Source: Lichenicola sp964247725 (lineage in GTDB: Bacteria > Pseudomonadota > Alphaproteobacteria > Acetobacterales > Acetobacteraceae). Taken from it: 64,000 nt of DNA. Each line of letters opens with the position of its first letter. The first letter of the stretch is position 1. Made by a program: the position numbers and the translations under genes. The notes beneath the pieces were generated by a model. That model worked only from the letters and a program-made list of their open reading frames with translations. It made no database searches and was not told the DNA's origin. The stretch lies in contig CAXTVM010000006.1 in the NCBI GenBank assembly GCA_964247725.1, positions 1 to 64,000 of the forward strand. The letters run 5' to 3'. This document shows, piece by piece, positions 44,434 through 53,151 of the stretch.

Positions 44434-44802
44434 ATGACCAACCGTCCCTTCGTGGGCGCAGTCCTGTGCGCCCTGAGCCCGGCCGGGTTCCCGGCCGCCG
44501 CGTCCGCCCACGCCTTCCTGCAGGACTCGACCCCGGTGGTCGGCGGCACGGTCCGGACCGCGCCCGCCGAGGTCGCGATCGACTTCACCGAGGGCGTCGA
44601 GCCCGCCTTCAGCAGCATCGTCGTCACCGACCCGGGCGGCGGCCGGGTCGATCAGGGCCGGCCGCATCTGGAGGCCGGCGACGCCCGCCTGGCGATCGCG
44701 ATGAAGCCGCTGCCGCCGGGCCGCTACCTGGTGGCCTGGCACGCGGTGGCGGTCGACACCCACCGCACCGAGGGCAGCTTCAGCTTCACGGTGGCGCCCT
44801 GA
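44434..44802 (+). CDS. copC: CopC-family periplasmic copper-binding protein
   Basis: A 122-residue exported cupredoxin-like protein. The signal peptide ends in AAASA, leaving H26 (AHAFLQDSTP) as the new N-terminus, the usual copper(II) ligand. The second site is in WHAVAVDTHRTEGSFSFTV near the C-terminus, giving the conserved Asp and His. No methionine-rich copper(I) loop is seen, so this is the copper(II)-only class. The stop overlaps the copD start region (CTGA). It would bind copper in the periplasm and pass it to CopD. Confidence 0.9.
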   Translation: MTNRPFVGAVLCALSPAGFPAAASAHAFLQDSTPVVGGTVRTAPAEVAIDFTEGVEPAFSSIVVTDPGGGRVDQGRPHLEAGDARLAIAMKPLPPGRYLVAWHAVAVDTHRTEGSFSFTVAP

Positions 44803-45737
44803 TCGTCGTCCCCGCCTTCCCGATAGGCGGCGGCCTGTCGCAGGCGCTGGTCCGGGGCGCCTTCGACGCCGCCCTGCTCTCGACCTTCGGCACCGTGCTG
44901 TTCTGGACCCGGGTGCTGCCGCGGTCGCGTGCGCGGACGCCACCGGAGGCGCAGGCGACGCTCGACCGCCGCCTGCTGGCCACGGTCCGTGCCAGCCTCG
45001 CAACCGCCGCGCTGGCCGGCCTGGCCTGGCTCGGCTCCGAGACTGTCTCGATGGCCGATGCCACCGAACCAGCGGAGGTGTGGGCGGCGCTGCCGACGGT
45101 GCTAGGCGCCACGTTCTTCGGCCACATCCTGCTGCTGCAGGCTGGCGGCCTCGTGTTGACGGCGCTGGCGCTGGGCGGCGGCGGCGCATCCGGTCGGCGC
45201 CACCTCGCCCTGGCCGTGTCCGCGGCGCCGCTGCTGCTGCAGGCCGGGCACGGTCATGCCTGGTCGATGCGGGCAGCCTCCGGCCTGCTGCTGCCCTCGG
45301 CGGCGCTGCACCTGCTCGCGGGCGCCATCTGGCTCGGCGGACTGCTGCCGCTGCTGCTCGCGGTGCAGGCGGCACCACCGCGAGCCGGCGCCACCGCGGC
45401 GCGCTCCTTCTCGATCGTCGGCAAGTGGTGCGTCGCCGCCATGGCCGTCACCGCCAGCCTCCAGGCGTGGACCCTGGTCGGCGGCCTGCCGGCCCTGATC
45501 GGCGCCGCCTACGGCTGGACCGCCTGCCTCAAGCTGTCGCTGTTCGGCGTGCTGCTGGGCTTCGCCTGCCTCAACCGCTACCGGCTGGCCCCTTCCCTGC
45601 TCGGCCGGGCGCCGGAGACGGCGCGGCGCCGCCTCGTGCTCAGCATCGCGGTGCAGAGCGGCTTCGGCCTGCTGCTGCTGCTGGCCGCCGGCACGCTGGC
45701 CAGCCTGCCGCCGGGCCTGCACATGGGCGCCGGCTGA
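44799..45737 (+). CDS. copD: CopD-family copper import membrane protein
   Basis: A 312-residue protein with about eight hydrophobic segments, including SAAPLLLQAGHGHAW (paired histidines), LHLLAGAIWLGGLLPLLLA and the cytosolic HLYR-like NRYRLAPSL. CopD proteins import copper from CopC into the cytosol or membrane. No ATG, GTG or TTG lies near the natural N-terminus. The likely start is CTG at 44799, overlapping the CopC stop by four bases in the same way as the other coupled genes here; a downstream start would remove part of the first helix. The gene is followed by a receptor relic. Confidence 0.82.
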   Translation: MIVVPAFPIGGGLSQALVRGAFDAALLSTFGTVLFWTRVLPRSRARTPPEAQATLDRRLLATVRASLATAALAGLAWLGSETVSMADATEPAEVWAALPTVLGATFFGHILLLQAGGLVLTALALGGGGASGRRHLALAVSAAPLLLQAGHGHAWSMRAASGLLLPSAALHLLAGAIWLGGLLPLLLAVQAAPPRAGATAARSFSIVGKWCVAAMAVTASLQAWTLVGGLPALIGAAYGWTACLKLSLFGVLLGFACLNRYRLAPSLLGRAPETARRRLVLSIAVQSGFGLLLLLAAGTLASLPPGLHMGAG

Positions 45738-45761
45738 CCGGTCCGCCCTCATCATGACGTC

Positions 45762-46462
45762 ACAGGTGCCACGCCCATCCAGCTGTCGCCCTCGGTGATC
45801 GACATCACCCGGAACGGGCCCGGGCCCGGCGAGGCGCAAGTGCTGTCGATCCGTGGTTTCGGATGGCCAGTACGACATTACCTCAGACCGCATCCAGATC
45901 GGCGGCCAGTGGCGGGCGCCGGGCCTGGTCCTGTCCGCCGACGCCTACGAGATCCTGTTCGACAATGCGACCGGCGTGCGCACCGTCGGCGGGCAGCCCC
46001 AGGATTTCGCCGAGGGCAGCGTGACCTATCGCGGCCTGGAGGGCGAGCTCACCCGCACGTTGGGCGGCGGCCTCGACCTCTGCGGCAACGCCTCGCTCAA
46101 CCAGGCGCGGCAGCGCGCATCGGATCAAGGCGGGGCGGGCCAGGGCGGAGTGGGCGGGCCCGCCCGACACCCCGCAGGCGACACTCACCGGCGGGCTGCT
46201 GTTCTCGCGGGGCGACCTCGCCGCCTCGCTGATCGACCGCTGGGTCGGCGCCTCCTACGGCGATGTCGGCCGCGCCGCCTTCATCGCGCCTTACAACCAG
46301 CTCGACCTCGTGGTCGGCGACCTGCTGCGACCACCGGCGACGCTGCTGTTCTGGACCCAGGCCGGGCTGTCGGTCTTCCTCAGCGGCACCGCACGCTTCC
46401 GACGGGCTGGTCGCGGTAGCCCGAACTGCCGGGAGATCGTATGGCGTTCGGTGCTGCAGTGA
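45762..46462 (+). pseudogene. TonB-dependent receptor relic
   Basis: Three pieces of one TonB-dependent outer-membrane receptor survive. The first (about 45762-45845) reads ATPIQLSPSVIDITRNGPG and SIRGFG, a plug-domain fragment. It jumps directly to late barrel strands in another frame (SDRIQIGGQWRAPGLVLSAD, GSVTYRGLEGELTRTL). Near 46130-46165 a further frameshift leads to DTPQATLTGGLLFSRGDLAA and YNQLDLVVGDLL, then a stop at 46460. Most of the receptor, about 500 residues, is deleted. Its position right after copC-copD suggests it once served the copper block. Confidence 0.75.
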
Positions 46463-47505
46463 CGAGGGCGGGGGCTGGACGTCGAGACCGTGGATACACC
46501 GTTCCCGATCCAAGACCCGCGGTCCGCGTCGACGACGCCTCCGACGCCCATCGCGGGCCGGACCTGCCGCCGAGGCCGCAGGACGGGCGGCCGTTCAGCA
46601 ACCTCCTGCCCGGCCGTGGCGCCGACATCCCGTTCACCGGCTTGGCACCCCTGTTCCTGTTCGAGCTGCTGCACGAGGAGACCGACACCCGCGCGACGGC
46701 ACTATCGCCTGGGTGATCGTCCACGCCTACGCAGATGGGTGTTCGTGCCGCGGGTCATCGACGACTTCGTCTCGGCCGCCCTGCGGCGACGCATCCTGGA
46801 CCGGGTCCGGACGGTTGCCGTTGCGCGGCCCGTGTCTGGGACGATCGCGGCGCTGGACCCGCCGGTGATCCTGGTCGTGGCCCGCGGTGGAGAACCGTAC
46901 CCTCGTCGAGCTCGAGGGCGTGCTGGTGCGAATGGTCGACTTCTCTGCCAGCTTCATCCCGGCCTCGTGGTCGCGGTCGATGACCACAACGCCCTGGACG
47001 CGCAGGGACAGACGCTGGGCAGCCACCGCGAGGGCGTGACGCGCCGCCGCCCGATCGACATCGAGCGCCAGCTGGTGGATGCGGTGTGCGCGCGTCGCCG
47101 ACCGCTCGGTGACGATCCTGGACACGATCGGGCAGCCGATGTCGGCAGCCTCGCCAGGTGCCGCTGGGTCTGCAACAAGTCCGGCGACGTGCTCGGCAAC
47201 CGCACCAAATCTGCTGTTCCACGATGCCCCGCGCATCTATGGCGACCCGGCGCTCCATGATGGCGCCGTCGCCGATCCAGTTCATCAGCCCCGAGTCGGT
47301 CACCGACCGTCCCTGGACGAGGTTGCTGGTGGACACGGCGCCGGGCGAGGTCGGCGCGCTCGACTTCCGCGTCGACATCGACGGGCTGCTGGCGAGGTCG
47401 GCCGGTTCATGGACGGCCTCGCCGGTCAGCGGGCGGATCCGTCGCGGCGATGACCAGGACGGGGGCCCGCCTTCGACCTCCGGCCGCGACGCCCGAACCG
47501 GGCGG
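46463..47505. other. Degraded coding remnants, no intact gene
   Basis: About 1 kb in which short protein-like strings appear in changing plus-strand frames, for example VPRVIDDFVSAALRRRILDR, LVELEGVLVRMVDFSASFIP, PIDIERQLVDAVCA, RSVTILDTIGQP and ISPESVTDRPWTRLLVDT. None is joined to the next in one frame, and no domain can be named. It is best read as a heavily frameshifted pseudogene, or several. Confidence 0.5.
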
Positions 47506-47871
47506 ATGAGCATCGGATGGTCCGCGGCCGTCCGGTTCCAGCTGGTCCTGCTGCTCCTGGCCTGCGAGGCGCAAGCCGCTCCGCCGCCGGGCTCGCCGCC
47601 CGCGTTTCCGGCTCCGATGCCGACCGATCTGGATGTCGGTGGGCGGGAGAGCATCACGGTCCTGGGCAGACGACCGTCGTTCCGAACCGCACCGCTGCCC
47701 GGCCACGGGGGCGACCGGGCGCCCTGGGACCGAGATCGGCCCATCCGGGACACGATGACAGGTGCCAGCACGGGAGCGTTCGGAAACGCCTACAACCTCG
47801 GCGATCCCCTCGGCAGCGACGAACGGAGCAACGAGACCGGCGGGCCCTACGTGGCACCTCGTCACGATTGA
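47506..47871 (+). CDS. Small secreted protein (hypothetical)
   Basis: A 121-residue frame beginning MSIGWSAAVRFQLVLLLLAC, which is a plausible signal peptide ending EAQA. The mature part is Pro/Gly/Asp-rich without hydrophobic runs (DLDVGGRESITVLGRRPSFR, then TGASTGAFGNAYNLGDPLG). No family is recognised. It follows the degraded stretch and precedes a glyoxalase fragment, so it may itself be a remnant; the intact signal peptide is the main support. Confidence 0.4.
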   Translation: MSIGWSAAVRFQLVLLLLACEAQAAPPPGSPPAFPAPMPTDLDVGGRESITVLGRRPSFRTAPLPGHGGDRAPWDRDRPIRDTMTGASTGAFGNAYNLGDPLGSDERSNETGGPYVAPRHD

Positions 47872-47928
47872 TCCGGTGCATGGGCCAGGGCATCGGGCCG
47901 CCTGGCGATACTCACGAGATCCTCGGGG

Positions 47929-48024
47929 TTAGAGCTGCACCAGGCTCGGCAGGTTGCCGTCCGGGTCGTCGAACCATGCCACCCGCGACGTGCCTCCGGG
48001 CGCGGTCCAGATCCTCAGTGCATC
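47929..48024 (-). pseudogene. C-terminal fragment of a VOC-family (glyoxalase-like) protein
   Basis: The minus strand reads DALRIWTAPGGTSRVAWFDD followed by PDGNLPSLVQL and a TAA stop, the standard last strand-loop of glyoxalase/bleomycin-resistance (VOC) proteins. The frame is closed by TGA only three residues before this match, so all of the N-terminal part is gone. It abuts the beginning of the shortened iron-permease gene on the opposite strand, marking a recombination junction. Confidence 0.7.
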
Positions 48025-48071
48025 CTGTCAGAACCCTTCGGATACCCGGCTCCGGGCGGCCAGTCACCTTC

Positions 48072-48380
48072 GTGACCGCGGCAGTGCTGATCGTCTTGTG
48101 GGCGGTCAGCGGCCCGATCGTCGGGTTTAGCAATACCTGGCAGCTGGTGATCAACACCGGCACCACCATCGTCACCTTCCTGATGGTGTTCCTGATCCAG
48201 AACACCCAGGACCGCGACACCGACGCGCTGCAGGTCAAGCTCGACGAGCTGATCCGCGTCACCGAAGGTGCCCGGCTGGCGCTGCTGGACCTCGAAGAAC
48301 TGAAGGCGGACGAGCTTGCCCGGATCAAGTCCGGCTTCGTCGAGCTCGGCCGCAAGCACGGCGACAGCACCGATACCTGA
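48072..48380 (+). CDS. Low-affinity iron permease family protein, N-terminus shortened
   Basis: A 102-residue membrane protein (from GTG at 48072) matching the PF04120-type small permease: helix TAAVLIVLWAVSGPIVGFSN, then TWQLVINTGTTIVTFLMVFL and the signature IQNTQDRDTDALQVKLDEL. The cytosolic tail is helical. The usual N-terminal 20-25 residues before the first helix are not found behind a good start codon; the same frame upstream (GRPVTF..) reads into foreign sequence. It may be a 5-prime-truncated gene, still translated from GTG, or a pseudogene. Confidence 0.6.
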   Translation: MTAAVLIVLWAVSGPIVGFSNTWQLVINTGTTIVTFLMVFLIQNTQDRDTDALQVKLDELIRVTEGARLALLDLEELKADELARIKSGFVELGRKHGDSTDT

Positions 48381-48439
48381 TCGGCCTCTCCGGTCCTGCG
48401 GCACGTGGCCCGCCATCGCCGGCCTGATCGGCACCGGCG

Positions 48440-48967
48440 TCAGGCGGACGGCCTCATCATGACCACCATGCCGGCGAGCTCGGGCCGAACCGGCTTCTCG
48501 AACCGCGTCCTGCCGATCTCGCGGAACCCCCAGCTCCGGTAGGCGCCGACCGCCCAATCCGCCGCCTCCATCGCCTGCAGCCAGAGGTGGGTGGCGCCAT
48601 CCTGGTCAGCCCGCGATGCCGCGGCCTCGAGCAGCCTGCGGCCGAGCCCTAAGCTGCCGGCCGCGCCGAGCAGATAGAGTCGGGACAGCTCGGCGCCGCC
48701 CGGACGCCGCTGGATGGGGTCGACCGCACCCCGGATCAGCGTGGCGAAGCCGACCACCACCCCGTTCGCTTCCGCGACCCAGACGTCCGCATCCGGCCGG
48801 GCCAGCAGGTCGGCGAAGGAGGCGGACCCGAACGTCGCCAGGTGCTCCGCGAAGGCGTCGGCGCGGTCCCAGAAGCTCCCGTAGGTCTCAGCACAGGCCG
48901 CCGGCCCGACGATGCCGAGCCGCCCGATGTCGCTCGTGCCGGCGGCACGGACGTTTGTCTCCACCAT
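48440..48967 (-). CDS. GNAT-family N-acetyltransferase
   Basis: A 175-residue acetyl-CoA-dependent acetyltransferase. The order is GNAT-like: N-terminal helix (DIGRLGIVGPAACAETYGSF), strand 4 VAEANGVVVGFATLI, the acetyl-CoA loop in LYLLGAAGSLGLGRRLLEAA (Q/R-x-x-G-x-G/A variant), and C-terminal AVGAYRSWGFREIGR. The substrate cannot be predicted; a protein or amine substrate is possible. The ATG at 48967 gives MVETNVRAAG. It stands alone, divergent from the S53 peptidase with about 195 non-coding bases between them. Confidence 0.88.
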   Translation of the reverse strand: MVETNVRAAGTSDIGRLGIVGPAACAETYGSFWDRADAFAEHLATFGSASFADLLARPDADVWVAEANGVVVGFATLIRGAVDPIQRRPGGAELSRLYLLGAAGSLGLGRRLLEAAASRADQDGATHLWLQAMEAADWAVGAYRSWGFREIGRTRFEKPVRPELAGMVVMMRPSA

Positions 48968-49162
48968 CGGCAGCGGTTACGCGAGCCTGAGGCCGGCTGT
49001 CCAGGCCACGATCACGGCAACGTCCGCAGCCAGACGCTCACGGCCCATTGCATGGGCCGCAGCACAAACAACGAGACGATGCCGCAATAATGACTTGACC
49101 CGTATGGTTGTATCCTTAAAAAGTCGTAACCGTGCCTAGCGCACCCAAGGGAGTTCAGCAAC

Positions 49163-51034
49163 TTGAAGATGCGTTACGCTCGGCAGAAGCTTTTCGGTTC
49201 GGTCGCTCTCGCGGCATTCGGCTTGGTCATGGGCGCCAGGGTTCAGGCGGCCGCGGCGGACGCGGACGTCGCGGTCGGGAGCGTCCTGGCGCAGACGGTC
49301 TATCTTTCCCTCCGCCATCCGGCCGAGGCAGAGGCCTATGCCCGGGCGGTCCAGCAGCCCGGCCCCTCCTACCATAAGTTCCTGACGACGGCGCAGTTCG
49401 TCGCGGCCTACGCGCCGACGGACGCGCAGCTCAAGCAGGTCGAGGCGACGCTGACGCAGCTGGGGTACACGATCGGCACCGTGTTCCCGAACCACCTGGC
49501 GATCCAGGTGACCGGCAGCGCCGGCACCACCGAGGCGGCGCTGGGCATCAGGCTGCAGCACGTCAGCCGCGCGAGCCGCACCGGGATCATGCCGAGCGGA
49601 ACGCCGCGCATGCCTGCCGCCCTGCAGGGGCTGGTACGCGGTTTTGGCGGTCTCGACACCGTCAACCTGCCGCATCCGATGAAGGTGCAGGCGGCGATCG
49701 CCGCCGCCGGAACGCCGCATCGGGTGTCCGGTGCGCTGGTTGGCGGCACCCCGGGCAACTACCTGCCTGCGGACTACGCCGCTCGCTACGACGTCAACCC
49801 GATCTACGGCCAAGGCATCACCGGCGCCGGCAAGACGATCGGCATCGTGACGCTGGCCAACTTCTTTCCAGCCGACGCCTATAGCTTCTATCGGCAGATC
49901 GGCCTCAACGTCTCGCCGAGCCGGATCACGGTCGTCAACGTCGACGGCGGCGCCGATATCGCGCCGAGCGATGCCCTGGGCGAGGGCGAGACCGACCTCG
50001 ACGTCGAGGAGTCGGGCGGGCTAGCACCGGGCGCCAACATCCGGGTCTACATCTCGCCGAACAACACCAATGCGAACTTCATCGACGGCTTTGAGGCGAT
50101 CGCGTCCGACAACATCGCCGACACCGTGTCGACCAGCTGGGGCCAGCCGGAGCTGGACTTCTTCGCCGATCCAGCGATGCAGATCCCGTCCTCGACCTTC
50201 CTGATCGACGCCTTCCACGACGCGTTCCTGGAGATGGCGATCCAGGGCCAGTCCATGTACGTGGCTGCGGGCGACTCGGGCGCCTTCGACACCGTCCGCG
50301 GCTGCGCCACCACCGGCACGCCGACCGCCACCAGCCCCGTCTGCAACGCGCCCTATGCGGTCGACTCCCCGTCGAACGACCCGTTGGTCACGGCAGCCGG
50401 CGGCACCACGACGCCGTTTTCGTTCTCGCTCAAGAGCGGCGCCGTGCTGTCTGTGGCGCAGGAGCAGGCCTGGGGCTGGGACTACATCTCGAACGAGACT
50501 GCGGCGCAGGGCAAGCCCATTCCGGTATCGGCCTTGTTCTCGGTGGGCGATGGCGGCGGAGTCAGCTCCTACTTCGCCAGGCCCTGGTATCAGGATGGCG
50601 TGGCCGGGATCACCAAGACCAAGCCGGGCCAGAGCTTCACCGAGGATTTCGGGTCGGGACCGGTGACCCAGGTGGTGCTGCCGAGCAAGTTCGCCGGCCG
50701 CAACATGCCTGACCTCTCGACCGATGCCGATCCGGAGAGCGGCTACCAGTTCATCGAGGAGGGTCAGGTGCAGAACTTCTACGGCGGCACCAGCTTCGTG
50801 GCGCCGCAGCTGAACGGCGTCACGGCGCTATTCGACCAGGGCGTAGGTGGCCGGGTCGGCGCGCTGAACCCGCTCCTCTACGGGTTGCAGAACGATGTCT
50901 CCACCGACATCACGGCAGGCGACAACTGGGGCTACAACGCCATCGCCGGCTACGAAAACGCGAGCGGCAACGGAGCGCTCGACGCCACCCGGGTCGGGAT
51001 CGCCCTGCTGGCTCTGAAGTACTTCAACCACTAA
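49163..51034 (+). CDS. Secreted S53-family serine peptidase (sedolisin/kumamolisin-like)
   Basis: Acid-active serine-carboxyl peptidase with signal peptide (about 1-30), an autoinhibitory propeptide (to about 195; YHKFLTTAQFVAAYAPT, GYTIGTVFPNHLAIQV) and the subtilisin-like catalytic domain. Catalytic residues are E276 and D280 (GETDLDVE), the oxyanion aspartate in AAGDSGAFD, and S544 in YGGTSFVAPQ. The C-terminal Asp/Gly-rich calcium site is partly kept (DITAGDNWGYNA). A TTG at 49163 lies nine bases after the RBS AAGGGAG; the ATG at 49169 is six bases further and is the alternative. A hairpin terminator follows. Confidence 0.9.
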   Translation: MKMRYARQKLFGSVALAAFGLVMGARVQAAAADADVAVGSVLAQTVYLSLRHPAEAEAYARAVQQPGPSYHKFLTTAQFVAAYAPTDAQLKQVEATLTQLGYTIGTVFPNHLAIQVTGSAGTTEAALGIRLQHVSRASRTGIMPSGTPRMPAALQGLVRGFGGLDTVNLPHPMKVQAAIAAAGTPHRVSGALVGGTPGNYLPADYAARYDVNPIYGQGITGAGKTIGIVTLANFFPADAYSFYRQIGLNVSPSRITVVNVDGGADIAPSDALGEGETDLDVEESGGLAPGANIRVYISPNNTNANFIDGFEAIASDNIADTVSTSWGQPELDFFADPAMQIPSSTFLIDAFHDAFLEMAIQGQSMYVAAGDSGAFDTVRGCATTGTPTATSPVCNAPYAVDSPSNDPLVTAAGGTTTPFSFSLKSGAVLSVAQEQAWGWDYISNETAAQGKPIPVSALFSVGDGGGVSSYFARPWYQDGVAGITKTKPGQSFTEDFGSGPVTQVVLPSKFAGRNMPDLSTDADPESGYQFIEEGQVQNFYGGTSFVAPQLNGVTALFDQGVGGRVGALNPLLYGLQNDVSTDITAGDNWGYNAIAGYENASGNGALDATRVGIALLALKYFNH

Positions 51035-51057
51035 GCGGAGGCCGCAAGCTTCCTACA

Positions 51058-51097
51058 AGGACGTTCCCTTGCCCTCATGGGCAGTTGGGAACGTCCT
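51058..51097 (+). terminator. Rho-independent-type terminator after the S53 peptidase gene
   Basis: Perfect 11-base stem AGGACGTTCCC...GGGAACGTCCT starting 24 bases after the stop, with a nested GCCC-TCAT-GGGC hairpin in the loop. It is followed by CGTTTACTTA, only weakly U-rich. It probably also separates this gene from the convergent acyltransferase. Confidence 0.75.
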
Positions 51098-51212
51098 CGT
51101 TTACTTACGTCTCCGAGCTGGATGGAAGCGCCATCTGCCAAGTTTCAGACTGAGGATGGATACGCCCTGGCTTGCGGGCGTCGCTGCTGATCCGACCTGG
51201 GACGGTCAGACG

Positions 51213-52310
51213 CTAAGCTGGCCGTGGCGGACGAAGGCGCAGGACCGACGCTGCCGCAAGCCGAAGCAGTCCGGCAAACAGGCGGCGCCAGGGATCCTTG
51301 CGCCGTTCGGTCAGCTCGGCGACCGCCAGCACGCCGATCAGCGTGCCGCCGACGATCAGGCAGAGCGAAGCCCAACTGCCGGGTGCCCACGGGTCCAGGG
51401 CCGCCAGGCACTGCGCTAACGGGAAGTGGAACAGATAGAGGGTGAAGGTGGCACCGGCCATCCAGCCGATCGGGCGTGTGGCCGGTCCCAGCAGGCGCCC
51501 GAGCCTGGGCGCCACCGCATGCATGCCGAGCAGGTGGACGGCAACTCCGAGCGCGATTGCGTAATCTAGGCCGATCTCCCGGCGGTGCACGAAGATCGGC
51601 GCCGGTGGACTGCGTAACCCGGCTCGCGTCGCCCACGCCTCCAGCCCCGCCACCAGGATCAGGCCGCCCGCCGCCAGCAGCCAGCCGGTGCGGCGACCAA
51701 CCAAGCCGCGCCCTGCCAGCCTGCAGGTGCCCAAACCCAGCAGCCAGATCGGGAACAGCATGGCCACCCACGGTCCGGCCAGCGCCAGCACCAGTCCCAC
51801 TGCCAGAAACCGGAGCCACCCGCGCCCGAACGCGAGCATGCCAAACGCCAGGTAGTACCAGACCTCGTAGGCCAGCGACCAGAACGGCCCGTTCGAGCCC
51901 GGCATCGAGCGCGACCACCAGATCTCGTTGACGAACAGCAGCGAGCGCAGGAACTGCCTAGCCGGATGCTGGATGGTGTAACCCCAGGCCGCGCTATAAA
52001 GCGTCGGCGCAAAGTGCCGTCCGGCGGCGTCCAGCGCGAAGGTGCCGACCAGGGCCGGCAGCGCCACCGAGTAGATGCGCGCAGCACGGTTCACTGCGTA
52101 ATCGGCGGCGCCACGCTCCCTGTGCTCGACGGCATGGCCGATCACGAAGCCGGACAGCACGAAGAACACCAGCACCGGCATGATCCAGCCATGCGTCATA
52201 AAGACGCCGAAATGACCCGGAGTCCAAAGCCAGGCACAGTGGCCGAGAAAGACGGCCATCGCCGCCCCCAAGCGCAGCAGGTTCAGGTAGGTGGAGAACT
52301 CACGGGTCAT
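51213..52310 (-). CDS. Acyltransferase-3 family membrane protein
   Basis: A 365-residue integral membrane O-acyltransferase of the OafA/NodX type. It has about ten hydrophobic segments. Early family motifs are present: LNLLRLGAAMAVFLGHCAWL (catalytic-type His in helix 1), VFFVLSGFVIGHAVEHR and the RAARIYSVALPALV arginine motif after helix 2. SNGPFWSLAYEVWYYLAFG is the conserved loop. It would acetylate or acylate a surface sugar, which fits the polysaccharide cluster 1 kb away, although it is on the opposite strand. The start MTREFSTYLNLL is natural for the family. Confidence 0.88.
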   Translation of the reverse strand: MTREFSTYLNLLRLGAAMAVFLGHCAWLWTPGHFGVFMTHGWIMPVLVFFVLSGFVIGHAVEHRERGAADYAVNRAARIYSVALPALVGTFALDAAGRHFAPTLYSAAWGYTIQHPARQFLRSLLFVNEIWWSRSMPGSNGPFWSLAYEVWYYLAFGMLAFGRGWLRFLAVGLVLALAGPWVAMLFPIWLLGLGTCRLAGRGLVGRRTGWLLAAGGLILVAGLEAWATRAGLRSPPAPIFVHRREIGLDYAIALGVAVHLLGMHAVAPRLGRLLGPATRPIGWMAGATFTLYLFHFPLAQCLAALDPWAPGSWASLCLIVGGTLIGVLAVAELTERRKDPWRRLFAGLLRLAAASVLRLRPPRPA

Positions 52311-53151
52311 CCCTCATACTGAGTGCCAAAGTTGAACGCCGTCATAACGACGTCCTTTCCAGGACCGACTTCCGCGATACCCGTGTCGAAACCGTCCTCA
52401 TCTGCCTTGTGCGACGTCGACGTCGTTGCGGGCCTATTCGCCTGAGTCGGCCTCACAACCCCGGTGACCTCATAACGCCATTTGGTATTGGCGTTTGCTC
52501 TCCGTTGCCAGCGTCGTCGACGTGCTGTTGGTCGGCACCGACGAAACGGTGCGCTTCAAAAACCCCGGCGTGGCGTCAGCCACCAGCGTTCAGCCGCTTT
52601 CGGGAGTTATCAGCATGACCTCGTCGACAGCGGCGATAACATCACCGACGCTGCCTTGGGCGCGCGTGGCCGACTGTCCGCTTACCACCGACTGCTCCGA
52701 GGCAAACCACGCCAACGTCAGCAGCAGTACTCGAACCAGCCTCGGCGGCAAGCGGAAGACCATCCTGGCCGGTGACCGCCGGCGGCGGCCGGGACCCCAT
52801 AACTCTGCGCGACAACCTCATCGCCAGCAGCGACGTCGTGCGCCTCGCTGGTCAGGACCACCAGTTCAACGGTGGTGGCGACGCCACCATCTTGGACGGC
52901 AGCGCTGGCGCGCCTGTTACTGTGCCTCCGCAGGCATTAGCACCAGCGATCCCATCCGCAGCCATCTCGTTGGCAATGCCCGTAGCTCCGCCGCCACCTT
53001 CAGCTTCGGATAAACGTACGAGGCTCCGCCAGCAGCGGAGCTTGGCCGCCGCCCAGGACACCGATACGACCAGACCAGTCGTGATCATGATTCGTTAAGT
53101 TTAGCGAGGCAGACTGCCGTATGCCACTGCCTGATTGATCCGGAACTCGAC
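52311..53151. other. Upstream region of the polysaccharide cluster with a degraded repeat-protein relic
   Basis: From about 52490 to 53000 the plus strand encodes protein-like strings in shifting frames: SVVDVLLVGTDETVRFKNPG, FGSYQHDLVDSGDNITDAAL, SLGGKRKTILAGD, and TAGGGRDPITLRDNLIASSD followed by VVRLAGQDHQFNGGGDATIL. The Gly/Asp-rich strand-turn pattern resembles RTX or beta-helix adhesin repeats. At least three frame changes are needed to join them, so this is a pseudogene if it is a gene. The first 170 and last 50 bases show nothing recognisable. Confidence 0.4.

Noticed and set aside
46755..47771. 338-codon minus-strand frame across the degraded region
   Set aside because: Its product is Arg/Pro/Ser-rich without any domain; the protein-like strings in this region are on the plus strand.
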